Part shown: one piece after another, positions 1 to 8,162 of the stretch
Position numbering within the stretch: the first letter of the stretch is position 1
How the letters are laid out: each line of letters opens with the position of its first letter
DNA from: Bacteroidota bacterium
GTDB taxonomy: Bacteria; Bacteroidota; Bacteroidia; Flavobacteriales; Flavobacteriaceae
Direction: 5' to 3'
DNA length: 64,000 bases
Assembly: GCA_023386585.1 (NCBI GenBank)
Contig: JAEWJM010000021.1
Span: forward strand, 60,061-124,060
The notes under the pieces: model-generated
Database searches by the model: none
The model's input: the letters and a program-made list of their open reading frames with translations, nothing else
What the model was told of the DNA's origin: nothing
Program-made: the position numbers and the translations under genes

Positions 1-169
1 TGGAAAAATCAACCTCATGCAGAGCGAGGAAGAGCTCGTAAACTCGACCGACCTCATGCGAACCAATAAGCGTGCTTCGAACAAGATTATGCAGGCCGGT
101 CCGCAGAAGCTCAAAATCCAGAAAAACGGAAAACAGAATAACCAACATAAAAACAACAGGAAGCCCTAA
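1..169 (+). CDS. DUF4290 family protein, C-terminal fragment
   Basis: The frame is open from the left edge and stops at 167-169, leaving the last 55 residues. The fragment is helical and then becomes very basic and rich in Asn, Gln and Lys. It ends 20 nt before murA on the same strand, so the two are probably co-transcribed. The DUF4290 name rests mainly on remembered synteny, because this family sits just upstream of murA in Flavobacteria. Function is unknown and the start lies outside the window. Confidence 0.6.
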   Translation, partial: GKINLMQSEEELVNSTDLMRTNKRASNKIMQAGPQKLKIQKNGKQNNQHKNNRKP

Positions 170-189
170 ACCGGCATAAATCATATACT

Positions 190-1497
190 ATGGGAACGTT
201 CAGGATCGAAGGCGGGATACGCCTAAAAGGCGAAGTCATACCGCAAGGCGCGAAAAACGAGGCATTGCAGATTTTATGCGCGGTGCTGCTGACACCTGAA
301 AAAGTTACAATCAACAATATTCCCGACATTATCGATGTCAACAAGCTGATAACCCTGCTGGGAAATCTCGGCGTCAAAATCGAACGAAACGGAAAAGGTT
401 CAATCACATTCCAGGCCGACAATGTCAATGTTGGCTACCTTGAAACCGAAGCGTTTAAAAAAGAGGGCGGTTCGCTCCGCGGGTCGATTATGATCGTCGG
501 ACCGCTGTTGGCGCGCTACGGAAAAGGTTACATCCCCAAACCGGGCGGCGACAAAATAGGGCGGCGCCGGCTCGACACGCACTTTGAAGGATTTATCAAT
601 CTCGGTGCAAAATTCAGGTACAATCGCGAGGACCATTTTTACGGTGTTGAAACCAACGATGGCCTTACAGGAACCACGATGCTGCTCGACGAAGCTTCAG
701 TTACGGGAACCGCAAACATCGTAATGGCTGCTGTGCTTGCAAAAGGCACAACCCAAATTTACAATGCCGCGTGCGAGCCTTACCTGCAACAACTTTGCAA
801 TATGCTCAACTCAATGGGCGCAAATATTTCGGGTGTAGGATCAAATTTGCTGACCATCGAAGGCGTTGAAAAACTCGGCGGCTGCGAGCATTCGATTTTG
901 CCCGATATGATCGAAATCGGTTCCTGGATCGGGTTGGCTGCGATGACGCGTTCCGAAATCACGATCAAGAATGTCAGTTGGGAAAACCTCGGTGTGATCC
1001 CGAATATTTTCAGGAAACTCGGAATTACAATCGAGTGCAAAGGCGACGACATTTACATTCCGACTCACGAAAATTACCAGATCAAAACCGATATCGACGG
1101 ATCGATCCTGACCGTAAGCGATGCGCCATGGCCGGGCTTTACACCCGATTTGCTCAGTATCGTGCTGGTGGTCGCAACCCAGGCAAAAGGCGATGTCCTG
1201 ATTCACCAGAAAATGTTTGAAAGCCGTTTGTTCTTCGTCGATAAACTGATCGATATGGGCGCGAAAATCATCCTTTGCGATCCGCACCGCGCCGTGGTTA
1301 TCGGGCACGATTTTAAATCGCAACTCAAGGCTACGACGATGTCTTCGCCTGATATCAGGGCGGGAATTTCGCTTTTGATCGCAGCGCTTTCCGCCAAAGG
1401 AACGAGCGTAATCCAGAACAGCGAACAGATTGACCGCGGCTACGAAAGGATCGACGAGCGGCTTCGCGCCCTCGGTGCAAAAATTGAACGTGAGTAG
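190..1497 (+). CDS. murA: UDP-N-acetylglucosamine 1-carboxyvinyltransferase (MurA), Asp-type
   Basis: First committed step of peptidoglycan synthesis: transfers enolpyruvate from PEP to UDP-GlcNAc in the cytoplasm. The 435-residue length is normal for the family. The N-terminal QGAKNEALQ motif supplies the conserved Lys22-Asn23 pair, and the two inside-out alpha/beta domains are intact. The mobile catalytic loop reads KPGGDKIGRRRLD, so residue 121 is Asp where E. coli has Cys115. The Asp form is active, and in other bacteria it gives insensitivity to fosfomycin, which alkylates the Cys. The gene follows the DUF4290 gene by 20 nt and ends at a hairpin terminator. Confidence 0.97.
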   Translation: MGTFRIEGGIRLKGEVIPQGAKNEALQILCAVLLTPEKVTINNIPDIIDVNKLITLLGNLGVKIERNGKGSITFQADNVNVGYLETEAFKKEGGSLRGSIMIVGPLLARYGKGYIPKPGGDKIGRRRLDTHFEGFINLGAKFRYNREDHFYGVETNDGLTGTTMLLDEASVTGTANIVMAAVLAKGTTQIYNAACEPYLQQLCNMLNSMGANISGVGSNLLTIEGVEKLGGCEHSILPDMIEIGSWIGLAAMTRSEITIKNVSWENLGVIPNIFRKLGITIECKGDDIYIPTHENYQIKTDIDGSILTVSDAPWPGFTPDLLSIVLVVATQAKGDVLIHQKMFESRLFFVDKLIDMGAKIILCDPHRAVVIGHDFKSQLKATTMSSPDIRAGISLLIAALSAKGTSVIQNSEQIDRGYERIDERLRALGAKIERE

Positions 1498-1519
1498 ATT
1501 TAGCGAATTTCAAAATTAC

Positions 1520-1551
1520 GCCCGGCAGCATTCCACTGTCGGGCTTTATTT
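1520..1551 (+). terminator. murA terminator
   Basis: A 9-bp stem (GCCCGGCAG with CTGTCGGGC, one G-T pair) with a 7-nt loop is followed by TTTATTT. The T-run touches the start codon of the next gene at 1552. Confidence 0.75.
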
Positions 1552-2322
1552 ATGGACGTTGTAACATTAGGTTTTCTTTGCCTGGCGGCATTTTCAGCCG
1601 GCTTCGTTGATGCGGTTGTTGGCGGCGGCGGATTGATCCAGACTCCGGCTGCCTTAGTGCTCCTTCCTAATTATGAGGTGTCGACACTTATCGGGTCGCT
1701 AAAAATTCCCGCCTTCAGCGGAACGTCTTTCGCTGCGGCACAATACCTGAAAAATGTCAAAATGAATTGGCGGCTGCTGAGCGTCATGGCATCGGTGGCG
1801 TTTTGTGCCGCTTTTGCAGGTTCAACCTTGCTGACGACGGTCGACAACAGCTTTATGAAACCTTTTCTGCTGGTAATCCTGGTGCTGCTGGCCATTTACA
1901 CTTTCACCAAAAAGAATTTCGGGCAGCATCAGGCAAAGTCACATACGGTTGGAAGGCAAATGATGTACGCAATTTTGATCGCGGTTTGCATCGGTTTTTA
2001 CGATGGATTTATAGGCCCCGGAACGGGAAGCTTTCTGGTGATGACGTTCATTACTGTTCTGGGCTTCGATTTCCTTCACGCATCGGCGAACGCCAAAATG
2101 GTAAACCTCGCAACCAATTTTGGATCGATTTGCCTCTTTCTTCTGAAAGGAAAAATAGTGTGGGCAATTGCAATTCCGATGGCAATGTGCAACGCTTTTG
2201 GCGGATGGGTTGGCGCGAAAACGGCGATAAAACGTGGAAATGCCTTTATTCGGATTTTCTTTCTCGTCGTGGTGATCGGAACCTTGCTCCGGTTTGCCTA
2301 CGATGTTTTCTTCAGAAGTTGA
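1552..2322 (+). CDS. TauE/SafE (TSUP) family membrane transporter
   Basis: A 256-residue polytopic membrane protein of the sulfite exporter TauE/SafE family. Two half-repeats are visible. The first has a Gly-rich loop near residues 22-32 (VVGGGGLIQTP) and the second a matching loop near 146-160 (FYDGFIGPGTGSF), the typical TSUP inverted-repeat layout with about eight membrane helices. Substrates in the family include sulfite, sulfoacetate and other small organosulfur anions; the substrate here cannot be told. Its stop codon directly abuts the stop of the convergent gene at 2323. A second family member lies at 32146. Confidence 0.88.
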   Translation: MDVVTLGFLCLAAFSAGFVDAVVGGGGLIQTPAALVLLPNYEVSTLIGSLKIPAFSGTSFAAAQYLKNVKMNWRLLSVMASVAFCAAFAGSTLLTTVDNSFMKPFLLVILVLLAIYTFTKKNFGQHQAKSHTVGRQMMYAILIAVCIGFYDGFIGPGTGSFLVMTFITVLGFDFLHASANAKMVNLATNFGSICLFLLKGKIVWAIAIPMAMCNAFGGWVGAKTAIKRGNAFIRIFFLVVVIGTLLRFAYDVFFRS

Positions 2323-4797
2323 TCAATCCAGAATGTTCAGGAATTTTATTCCGAAAATGAGTCCGTCGGCGCGAAATCCGGATTGGTAAGACCGAAAGTA
2401 ATCGAGCCGGAAAAGCTTGAATTTTCCGAAGCCGAGATTGTCCAGGCCGACACTGGCTTCCATGTACGGTTTCATTCCCGGAACGGCCAGGTCGTGATAA
2501 CCGATTACAAGGCTCGACTGTAGCAGATTGAGCAGCGGAATCTTGTTGATGATGAATCCTTTGTCGTCGTATTCAAAATGGCCTTCAGCGTATTGGTCGT
2601 TCGTGCTTGCCTCATAATATGGCAACAAGTTGAATTTATTCAAATAGCGGTCGCTTTGGCCGATGTGCGTCTGATTGCCGTTGAAATGCCTGTAATCGAC
2701 AAATGAAATTCCGTCGGCATTGAAAAATTTGCCGCTTCGGATGTTCATTCCCAGCAATCCGCGGTTTCCAAGGTTCAGGTCGTAAACAATCCGCGCGCTT
2801 ACATGGTCGAAATCATAATGCTTTTCACTTCCGGCAAACCCTTTTTCATATCCAATATATAAGGTTGGATACGCATCATTCCTGATGTTGAATTTTCCAT
2901 CCGGGCGCATCCAATATTCCTGTCCGAAGTTAAACCTCGCCGTAATGTACGCCTTGGCCAATTGATGGGTTTCAAAAAACGGCGTTGTAAAATCGTTTGG
3001 AAACAGTGGGTTATTTGATGTGTAACCTTTGTCGTTGCGTACGATCGATTCATCCGTAGTGTTAAAAAGCTGCTTTCGGCGGTTGTACTCGACCGTCGCG
3101 TCGGCTTGGATGCCGTTGACGATTTCCTCGCGGTAATTGAGGCCGACAAAAGTCCGGTCGTACAACTTCATGTAATTGTTCCTGAAAAACGATGTCGCGA
3201 TGCTGTTTACGATTCTGCTGATCGGATTTTCGGGATTAAATTGCACCGCAGCCGATCCGCCGGTAAGCGTCATCTGACGGTTTGAAATGTTGTTGAATTT
3301 CCGGGTAATGCTTCCGGTTGCACGAAACCGGTCTTCTGAAATTCCGTAATTACCATTGGCGCTTACGGTCGTAAAAGTTCGTTCTTCAGGATCGCGTTTC
3401 GTATAGGACAGCCCGGTTGCAAAATTGTATCCCTGGACTGTGTTGAATCCAATTTTGCTGAGCAATCCATCATAGCTGTACGATTCGTTCACATAACTGT
3501 GATGATAGGTGTAGCCGGTAATCGCATCAAAAAATTTAAACTTGTTCTTCACCGAATCAACCGAATCAAGGTAAGTTTTCGACTTCTTTTTCAGTTGCAG
3601 CGCGCCTTTTTTCGCGTAATCGGTCGATTCTTCCAATGTTAGCGGTACCGGCCGATTTTCCTCCCAATAAGCGTCGCTCTTTTTGTTGGCGTCTTTTTCG
3701 AACGAAAGGACTTCCTTGGTGAACGTTTTCTTTGGGAACCGTTCTTCAAATTCGAAATTGCTATATACATAGGTAAACCGGCCCGAAAATTTCACTCCGA
3801 GCAAACCCGCATCGAAATCCAAAACCTGCGAATTTCGGATCCACAAGTTGTTTTTCGCGTTGAAATTAAAATTCTGCTTCAGCGCAAGCGTATTGATCGC
3901 CGGCGTCTGTATCTGCTTTCCTTTGATGGTAACATCGACGGCATAAATCGCCCAACTGTCGTCCACAATATAGATGTAGCCTGTAACCGCAGGTTCAGTG
4001 TCACGGCGGGGCGTAACCCGGATTTTGTTGATCTGGTGTTGGTTTTCGTCGAAAAATGTTCCCTCGAGTTTGTAGCGGTAGTAGCTGAAAGCGTTCGATG
4101 CGATCGGGGAGATGACATTTACGCTGAACGGCAGGTAATTTTCATAAAAGTCGAAATCGACCGACGCCGCGCTGTTGAAGCTGAATCCGTTGTCGTCGCC
4201 GCTCACCTTTGAAGCGATAATTGTTTCCTTAAGCTTATCGGGTTTCTGGTAAACAATTTTTGAAACCGTTTCCGACAGATACAGGATTCCGCTTCGTGTG
4301 GAGTCGAGAATGTCGTCAAACATATCGAGTTTTTGGCCGAGGATTTTTTTCGGCGCGTCCTTGATCCGAAAAATTCCACGCGAATAGAAGTCGGCTTTGT
4401 ATTTCCCCGTTTTTGCTGAGTTTTCTTTCCGTGCGGCAATTGCGTTTCGGATGATTTCGTTTGCCGGATTGTCTTTCGAATTGATAACAACTTCATTAAG
4501 CGCAATGTTTTCTTCCGATAGTACCACCTCGATAATGTACGGGAATTTGTTTATTTCGGCAGTAACCTTTTTTGTCCTGAATCCGAGAAACTGAAAAACA
4601 ACCGTGTATTTTCCGGGTGTGTGCACGTTCAGTTCGTATTCGCCCGATTCGTTAGCGGTCGTACCTTTATAAGAATTGTCCAAAAAGACGGTCACATAAG
4701 GAATTGGCTTGCCGCCTTCGTCTTTCACCGTGCCCTTGATTTGGGAATGAATAATCGCCGGAAACGCCAGCAGCAACAATAAAAGGAGTTTTCTCAT
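2323..4797 (-). CDS. DUF5686 protein with carboxypeptidase-regulatory-like N-domain
   Basis: An 824-residue predicted outer-membrane protein. A signal peptide (cleavage after about residue 18, IIHSQ) is followed by a carboxypeptidase D regulatory-like beta-sandwich (about 19-105, GTVKDEGGKPIPYVTVFL), as found at the front of many SusC-type proteins. The rest is the long DUF5686 region rich in aromatic alternating strands that look like a beta-barrel. It is not a standard TonB receptor because no plug domain is seen. It starts 3 nt after aroQ ends and so is probably its operon partner. The molecular role is unknown. Confidence 0.88.
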   Translation of the reverse strand: MRKLLLLLLLAFPAIIHSQIKGTVKDEGGKPIPYVTVFLDNSYKGTTANESGEYELNVHTPGKYTVVFQFLGFRTKKVTAEINKFPYIIEVVLSEENIALNEVVINSKDNPANEIIRNAIAARKENSAKTGKYKADFYSRGIFRIKDAPKKILGQKLDMFDDILDSTRSGILYLSETVSKIVYQKPDKLKETIIASKVSGDDNGFSFNSAASVDFDFYENYLPFSVNVISPIASNAFSYYRYKLEGTFFDENQHQINKIRVTPRRDTEPAVTGYIYIVDDSWAIYAVDVTIKGKQIQTPAINTLALKQNFNFNAKNNLWIRNSQVLDFDAGLLGVKFSGRFTYVYSNFEFEERFPKKTFTKEVLSFEKDANKKSDAYWEENRPVPLTLEESTDYAKKGALQLKKKSKTYLDSVDSVKNKFKFFDAITGYTYHHSYVNESYSYDGLLSKIGFNTVQGYNFATGLSYTKRDPEERTFTTVSANGNYGISEDRFRATGSITRKFNNISNRQMTLTGGSAAVQFNPENPISRIVNSIATSFFRNNYMKLYDRTFVGLNYREEIVNGIQADATVEYNRRKQLFNTTDESIVRNDKGYTSNNPLFPNDFTTPFFETHQLAKAYITARFNFGQEYWMRPDGKFNIRNDAYPTLYIGYEKGFAGSEKHYDFDHVSARIVYDLNLGNRGLLGMNIRSGKFFNADGISFVDYRHFNGNQTHIGQSDRYLNKFNLLPYYEASTNDQYAEGHFEYDDKGFIINKIPLLNLLQSSLVIGYHDLAVPGMKPYMEASVGLDNLGFGKFKLFRLDYFRSYQSGFRADGLIFGIKFLNILD

Positions 4798-4800
4798 AAA

Positions 4801-5220
4801 TTATTTGATCAGGAAAGATTGGAGTGCAAGTTCATAGCCTGCAAGTCCGAAACCGATAACAACTCCCTTTGCATTGGCAGCGATATAGGATTGGTGCCGA
4901 ATAGATTCGCGGGAAAAGGTGTTTGAAATGTGGACTTCAACCACATCGACTGAAACCGCCTTGACGGCATCACCGATTGCGACCGAAGTGTGTGTGTATG
5001 CGGCCGCGTTGAGGATTATTCCATCCGACTGTTGGTCGCAACTTTGGATTTGGTCGATAATCTCACCTTCGATGTTGCTTTGAAAATAGTCGATTGAAAC
5101 CTGCGGATAGCGCCTGGAAAGCGATTCCAGATAATTTTCGAAAGATTGATTTCCGTAGACTTCCGGTTCCCGCGTGCCCAGAAGGTTCAGGTTTGGGCCA
5201 TTAATAATGGTTATCCTCAT
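4801..5220 (-). CDS. aroQ: 3-dehydroquinate dehydratase, type II
   Basis: Third step of the shikimate pathway, dehydrating 3-dehydroquinate to 3-dehydroshikimate. The 139-residue length is typical of the dodecameric type II enzyme. The start MRITIINGPNLNLLGTREP is diagnostic, the catalytic Tyr22 lies in EVYGN, and the EVHISN segment carries the conserved His near residue 97. In many Flavobacteria aroQ lies back to back with xerD; here a block of porin-family genes separates them. Confidence 0.97.
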   Translation of the reverse strand: MRITIINGPNLNLLGTREPEVYGNQSFENYLESLSRRYPQVSIDYFQSNIEGEIIDQIQSCDQQSDGIILNAAAYTHTSVAIGDAVKAVSVDVVEVHISNTFSRESIRHQSYIAANAKGVVIGFGLAGYELALQSFLIK

Positions 5221-5266
5221 CAGGCAATTTTCAGTAAATGTATATAAATAGGTATAAATATTAAAA

Positions 5267-5293
5267 ATAAAAAAACCGCCCTGAAAAGGACGG
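5267..5293 (-). terminator. Terminator of the porin gene at 5313
   Basis: On the minus strand CCGTCC pairs with GGGCGG (one wobble) around a 6-nt loop and runs into TTTTTTTATTTTT. It separates the porin gene from aroQ, which must therefore have its own promoter between 5221 and 5266. Confidence 0.8.
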
Positions 5294-5312
5294 CTGGCAA
5301 TTTTTTGAGTGT

Positions 5313-5852
5313 TTACAGGAACATATATCCCACCGAAACCTGAAAAACGGTGTTCTTCACCTCGGCATCTTTCGAGGCTTCCGTCAACCCGAAAGTATAT
5401 CTTGCCTGTGCAAAAATACTTTTGGTGATGTTCAACGTCGCGCCTCCTGCAACAGCAAAGTCAAACGATTGATTATCGAAATCCTCTTCTGCCTGGTCAA
5501 TCAAAAACGAAAACTGTGGTCCAACATCCAGGCTGACTTTGTCCGAAAGAACGTAGATCTTCGCCAGTACCGGGACGGCTACATAATCGAGGTTGAAGTC
5601 ACCGTATCCATTTACATCGGCGCCTTGTGACGAATAGAGAAGCTCCGGTGAAACGGCAAACTTCTTCGTGAGTCCGAGTTCTGCCACTGCGCCCACGTGG
5701 ATGCTTGTCCGCGAACTGTAATCTATGCCGTCGGCTCCGCCACTGAAGTTGGCGAAATTGGGACCGGCTTTAATTCCGAGGCGAAATACCTGTGCGTCAG
5801 CAGCAACGAATGCAGCCACTGTGAAAACGGCTGCTAGAATTAATTTTTTCAT
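5313..5852 (-). CDS. Porin-family outer-membrane beta-barrel protein (PorT-like)
   Basis: A 179-residue protein with a clear signal peptide (cleavage near VAAAFVAADAQ) followed by alternating strands ending in VSVGYMFL, the C-terminal barrel signature. The repeated phrases LGIKAGPNFANF, ELLYSSQGAD and VPVLAKIYV are shared with the neighbouring paralogues at 6048, 6723 and 8163, which places all four in one expanded family of small 8-strand barrels (outer_membrane beta-barrel/PorT type). No specific function can be assigned. It has its own terminator. Confidence 0.88.
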   Translation of the reverse strand: MKKLILAAVFTVAAFVAADAQVFRLGIKAGPNFANFSGGADGIDYSSRTSIHVGAVAELGLTKKFAVSPELLYSSQGADVNGYGDFNLDYVAVPVLAKIYVLSDKVSLDVGPQFSFLIDQAEEDFDNQSFDFAVAGGATLNITKSIFAQARYTFGLTEASKDAEVKNTVFQVSVGYMFL

Positions 5853-6047
5853 GATTTGCGATTTTGATTATTGATTAGTGAATTTAAAATTAGTTTATAA
5901 ATGTTGATGAGCGTTATATAATTCCAATGTATTCAAGGGATTGGGGATTTGTTCGTTGATAATTTTGTTAATAAGTATCAATGTTTTCGGACTAGGAGGC
6001 AATTGAAAGGGCTAATTTTAACAGTATTAATTTTAAATCAAACAGAG

Positions 6048-6584
6048 ATGAAAAAAGTTCTTTTGACAGCTGCAGCGGTATTTGCCTTCGGGTTTGCCAA
6101 TGCGCAGGCTGATGGGGTGAAATTCGGTGTAAAAGCGGGTGTTCAATTCACCAACTTTACAGGCGATGTAGAGAATTCAGACGGTGCGACAGGGTTTTTT
6201 GTCGGTGGTCTTGTTGACTTGGGGATTGCTGGTAATTTTCACGTGCAACCGGAACTAATGTATTCTCAGGAAGGTGCTGATAAAGCTAGCATTAGCTACA
6301 TCAGAATTCCTGTAATGGCGAAGTACTACGTTATCCAGGGATTGTCTCTGCAGGCAGGTCCGGAACTCGCGTTTAAAGTGGCCGCTGAAGATGATTTCAC
6401 TGACAATGCGACGAAGTCAATGGATTTCGGATTGGGAATCGGCGCCGGGTATGAGCTTCCAATGGGGCTTATGTTCGACCTAAGGTATAACCTTGGCTTG
6501 TCAAATATCGCTGACAATGACTTTACTGGTGGTGCCGATATTAAAAACACAGGCGTTCAGTTGGGCGTTGGCTACCGTTTCTAA
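6048..6584 (+). CDS. Porin-family outer-membrane beta-barrel protein, tandem copy 1
   Basis: A 178-residue small barrel. I place the start at 6048 (MKKVLLTAAAVFAFGFANAQ) because a textbook signal peptide begins there; the same frame is open back to 5949, but the extra residues look nothing like a secreted protein. The mature part shares VKFGVKAGVQFTNF, GFFVGGLVDL, LSLQAGPE and the ending LGVGYRF with the next gene, so the two are a recent tandem duplication. A UUCG-loop terminator follows. Confidence 0.88.
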   Translation: MKKVLLTAAAVFAFGFANAQADGVKFGVKAGVQFTNFTGDVENSDGATGFFVGGLVDLGIAGNFHVQPELMYSQEGADKASISYIRIPVMAKYYVIQGLSLQAGPELAFKVAAEDDFTDNATKSMDFGLGIGAGYELPMGLMFDLRYNLGLSNIADNDFTGGADIKNTGVQLGVGYRF

Positions 6585-6605
6585 TATTACCGCTTATAAT
6601 TCAAG

Positions 6606-6632
6606 AAATCCCTCTTCGGAGGGATTTTTTTT
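6606..6632 (+). terminator. Terminator with UUCG tetraloop, tandem copy 1
   Basis: AATCCCTC-TTCG-GAGGGATT followed by TTTTTT. The core hairpin is the same as the one after the next porin gene, so it was probably duplicated with the gene. Confidence 0.93.
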
Positions 6633-6689
6633 ATGGAAATGTTATAAATGATAAGTAAAATCCTGTAAAATTTCGTTTTATTGATGTCC

Positions 6690-6697
6690 TACCTTTG
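6690..6697 (+). promoter_or_regulatory. Candidate -7 element for the porin gene at 6723
   Basis: TACCTTTG matches the Bacteroidetes -7 consensus TAnnTTTG and lies 26 nt before the start codon. No TTG is present at the usual -33 distance; only a TTT is found there. Confidence 0.55.
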
Positions 6698-6722
6698 GTT
6701 TCAATAACCAAAAACAGAAAAA

Positions 6723-7292
6723 ATGAAAAAAGTATTTTTATCACTCCTCGCGCTTACGGCATTTACCGCATCACAGGCACAGGCAAGTGACACCGTAAAA
6801 TTTGGAGTAAAAGCAGGTGTGCAGTTTACGAACTTCGCCGGTGACGATGCAGGATTTGGTGAAAGCTGGGATCCAAAGACGGGATTTTTTATCGGTGGCC
6901 TCGTGGACTTGCCGGTATCAGGGAACTTTCACGTGCAGCCTGAGTTGATGTACTCAATGGAAGGTGCTACAGTAGGTGACACCGGAGCGGGTGAACTCGA
7001 CTATGGCGTGAGCTATTTGAGAATTCCGATTATGGCGAAGTATTACATAATCCAGGGATTGTCCCTCCAGGCTGGGCCGGAGATTGCCTTTAAGGTTGGA
7101 ACTGCCGAAGATTACGGCGATGAGAATATCAAGTCGATGGACTTCGGAATCGGTGCGGGAGCAGGATATGAACTGCCAATGGGACTTATGTTCGACATTC
7201 GTTATAATTTAGGCCTTTCCAATATCAGCGAGTCGAGTGACGTCGATGTGAACAATACCGGCCTTCAATTAGGCGTAGGATACAGATTTTAA
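6723..7292 (+). CDS. Porin-family outer-membrane beta-barrel protein, tandem copy 2
   Basis: A 189-residue barrel with a signal peptide ending near SQAQA, closely similar over most of its length to the gene at 6048. It differs mainly by an insertion near residues 35-45 (GFGESWDPK) and a longer acidic loop near 85-95, both likely extracellular loops. It has its own candidate promoter (6690) and a UUCG terminator of the same core sequence as copy 1. The rapid loop change with conserved strands is typical of surface-exposed porins. Confidence 0.88.
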   Translation: MKKVFLSLLALTAFTASQAQASDTVKFGVKAGVQFTNFAGDDAGFGESWDPKTGFFIGGLVDLPVSGNFHVQPELMYSMEGATVGDTGAGELDYGVSYLRIPIMAKYYIIQGLSLQAGPEIAFKVGTAEDYGDENIKSMDFGIGAGAGYELPMGLMFDIRYNLGLSNISESSDVDVNNTGLQLGVGYRF

Positions 7293-7321
7293 AAAATGGA
7301 TACCTATATAAGATTATAAAG

Positions 7322-7347
7322 ATCCCTCTTCGGAGGGATTTTTTTTT
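7322..7347 (+). terminator. Terminator with UUCG tetraloop, tandem copy 2
   Basis: ATCCCTC-TTCG-GAGGGAT followed by eight T. It has the same core as the hairpin at 6606. Confidence 0.93.
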
Positions 7348-7431
7348 GTGATAAGGTTTCGTTAGCTGGCTGATTGTTAGGTATCTCTACATACGCAATT
7401 TTTTCATATTATCAAAAAAAGTCTTGGTAAG

Positions 7432-7461
7432 TTGTTTCGTGTTATTATTTTTATACATTTG
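7432..7461 (+). promoter_or_regulatory. Promoter of the major porin gene at 7491
   Basis: TTG (7432-7434), 19 nt, then TACATTTG (7454-7461): a full match to the Flavobacterium TTG-N17-23-TAnnTTTG promoter. Transcription should begin near 7467, giving a leader of about 24 nt that is almost all A and C. Confidence 0.85.
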
Positions 7462-7490
7462 CGGCATAATTCTAAAACAAAAACAAAAAC

Positions 7491-8096
7491 ATGAAAAAAA
7501 TTATCTTATCAGCTGCAGCTTTATTCGCTTTCGGATTTGCTAATGCACAAGACGCGACAACTTCTACAGAAGGTGGAAAAGGATTTTCTAACGGAGACAT
7601 CTTTATCTCTGGATCCCTTGGTTTCTCTTCACAATCAACAGGTGATGTAAAAACTAACACTTTCACAATCTCTCCTAAAGTTGGTTTCTTCCTTTCTGAC
7701 AACATCGCAATCGGTGGTCAAATCGGATACACTAGCACAAAAGATGAAGATGGCGTATCTGAGGATATCAAAACTAACACTTTCTCTGTTGGAGCTTTTG
7801 GTAGGTATTATGCTACTCCAGCTTCTGACTTCTCTTTCTTCGCTGAATTGGGTGCAAACTACATGACATCGAAAATGGAGCAAGGTTCTGCTGAAGCTAA
7901 ATCAAACGGTTTCGGAATTGCTTTGTCACCAGGTCTTAGCTACTTCATCGGAAGCAACTGGGCACTTGAGGCTTCAATCGGTGCTTTGAGCTACAACACT
8001 GAGAAACCAGATTTCGACGGTGCTGAGTCAACTGACACTTTCGGTTTGAACCTGAACCTTACTAACGTTAACGTTGGTGTTGTTTACAAATTCTAA
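7491..8096 (+). CDS. Abundant outer-membrane beta-barrel protein
   Basis: A 201-residue barrel with signal peptide MKKIILSAAALFAFGFANAQ, a Thr/Ser-rich mature part and the C-terminal barrel ending VNVGVVYKF. Codons are strongly biased to GCT, GGT, TCT, AAC, TTC and ACT, unlike the GC-rich third positions of its neighbours. Together with a consensus promoter and a strong terminator this points to very high expression, as for a major OMP. It is only distantly related to the four other barrels nearby. Horizontal transfer is a weaker explanation, since the bias is that of translational optimisation. Confidence 0.87.
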   Translation: MKKIILSAAALFAFGFANAQDATTSTEGGKGFSNGDIFISGSLGFSSQSTGDVKTNTFTISPKVGFFLSDNIAIGGQIGYTSTKDEDGVSEDIKTNTFSVGAFGRYYATPASDFSFFAELGANYMTSKMEQGSAEAKSNGFGIALSPGLSYFIGSNWALEASIGALSYNTEKPDFDGAESTDTFGLNLNLTNVNVGVVYKF

Positions 8097-8116
8097 TCAA
8101 CCGATTACATAGTAAA

Positions 8117-8143
8117 AAAGCCTCCAATTTGGAGGCTTTTTCT
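8117..8143. terminator. Bidirectional terminator between convergent porin genes
   Basis: AAAGCCTCC-AATTT-GGAGGCTTT is flanked by A-runs on the left and T-runs on the right, so it can stop transcription from both the gene at 7491 and the gene at 8163. Confidence 0.9.
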
Positions 8144-8162
8144 TTTTAACCAATTTATTAAC

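Noticed and set aside
841..1323. 160-codon open frame on the minus strand inside murA
   Set aside because: It lies wholly antisense to a well-conserved gene, and the peptide has the His/Arg/Asp-rich look of a reverse-frame shadow with no domain.
5949..6047. N-terminal extension of the porin gene at 6048
   Set aside because: The 33 extra residues precede a perfect signal peptide and would destroy its N-terminal position.
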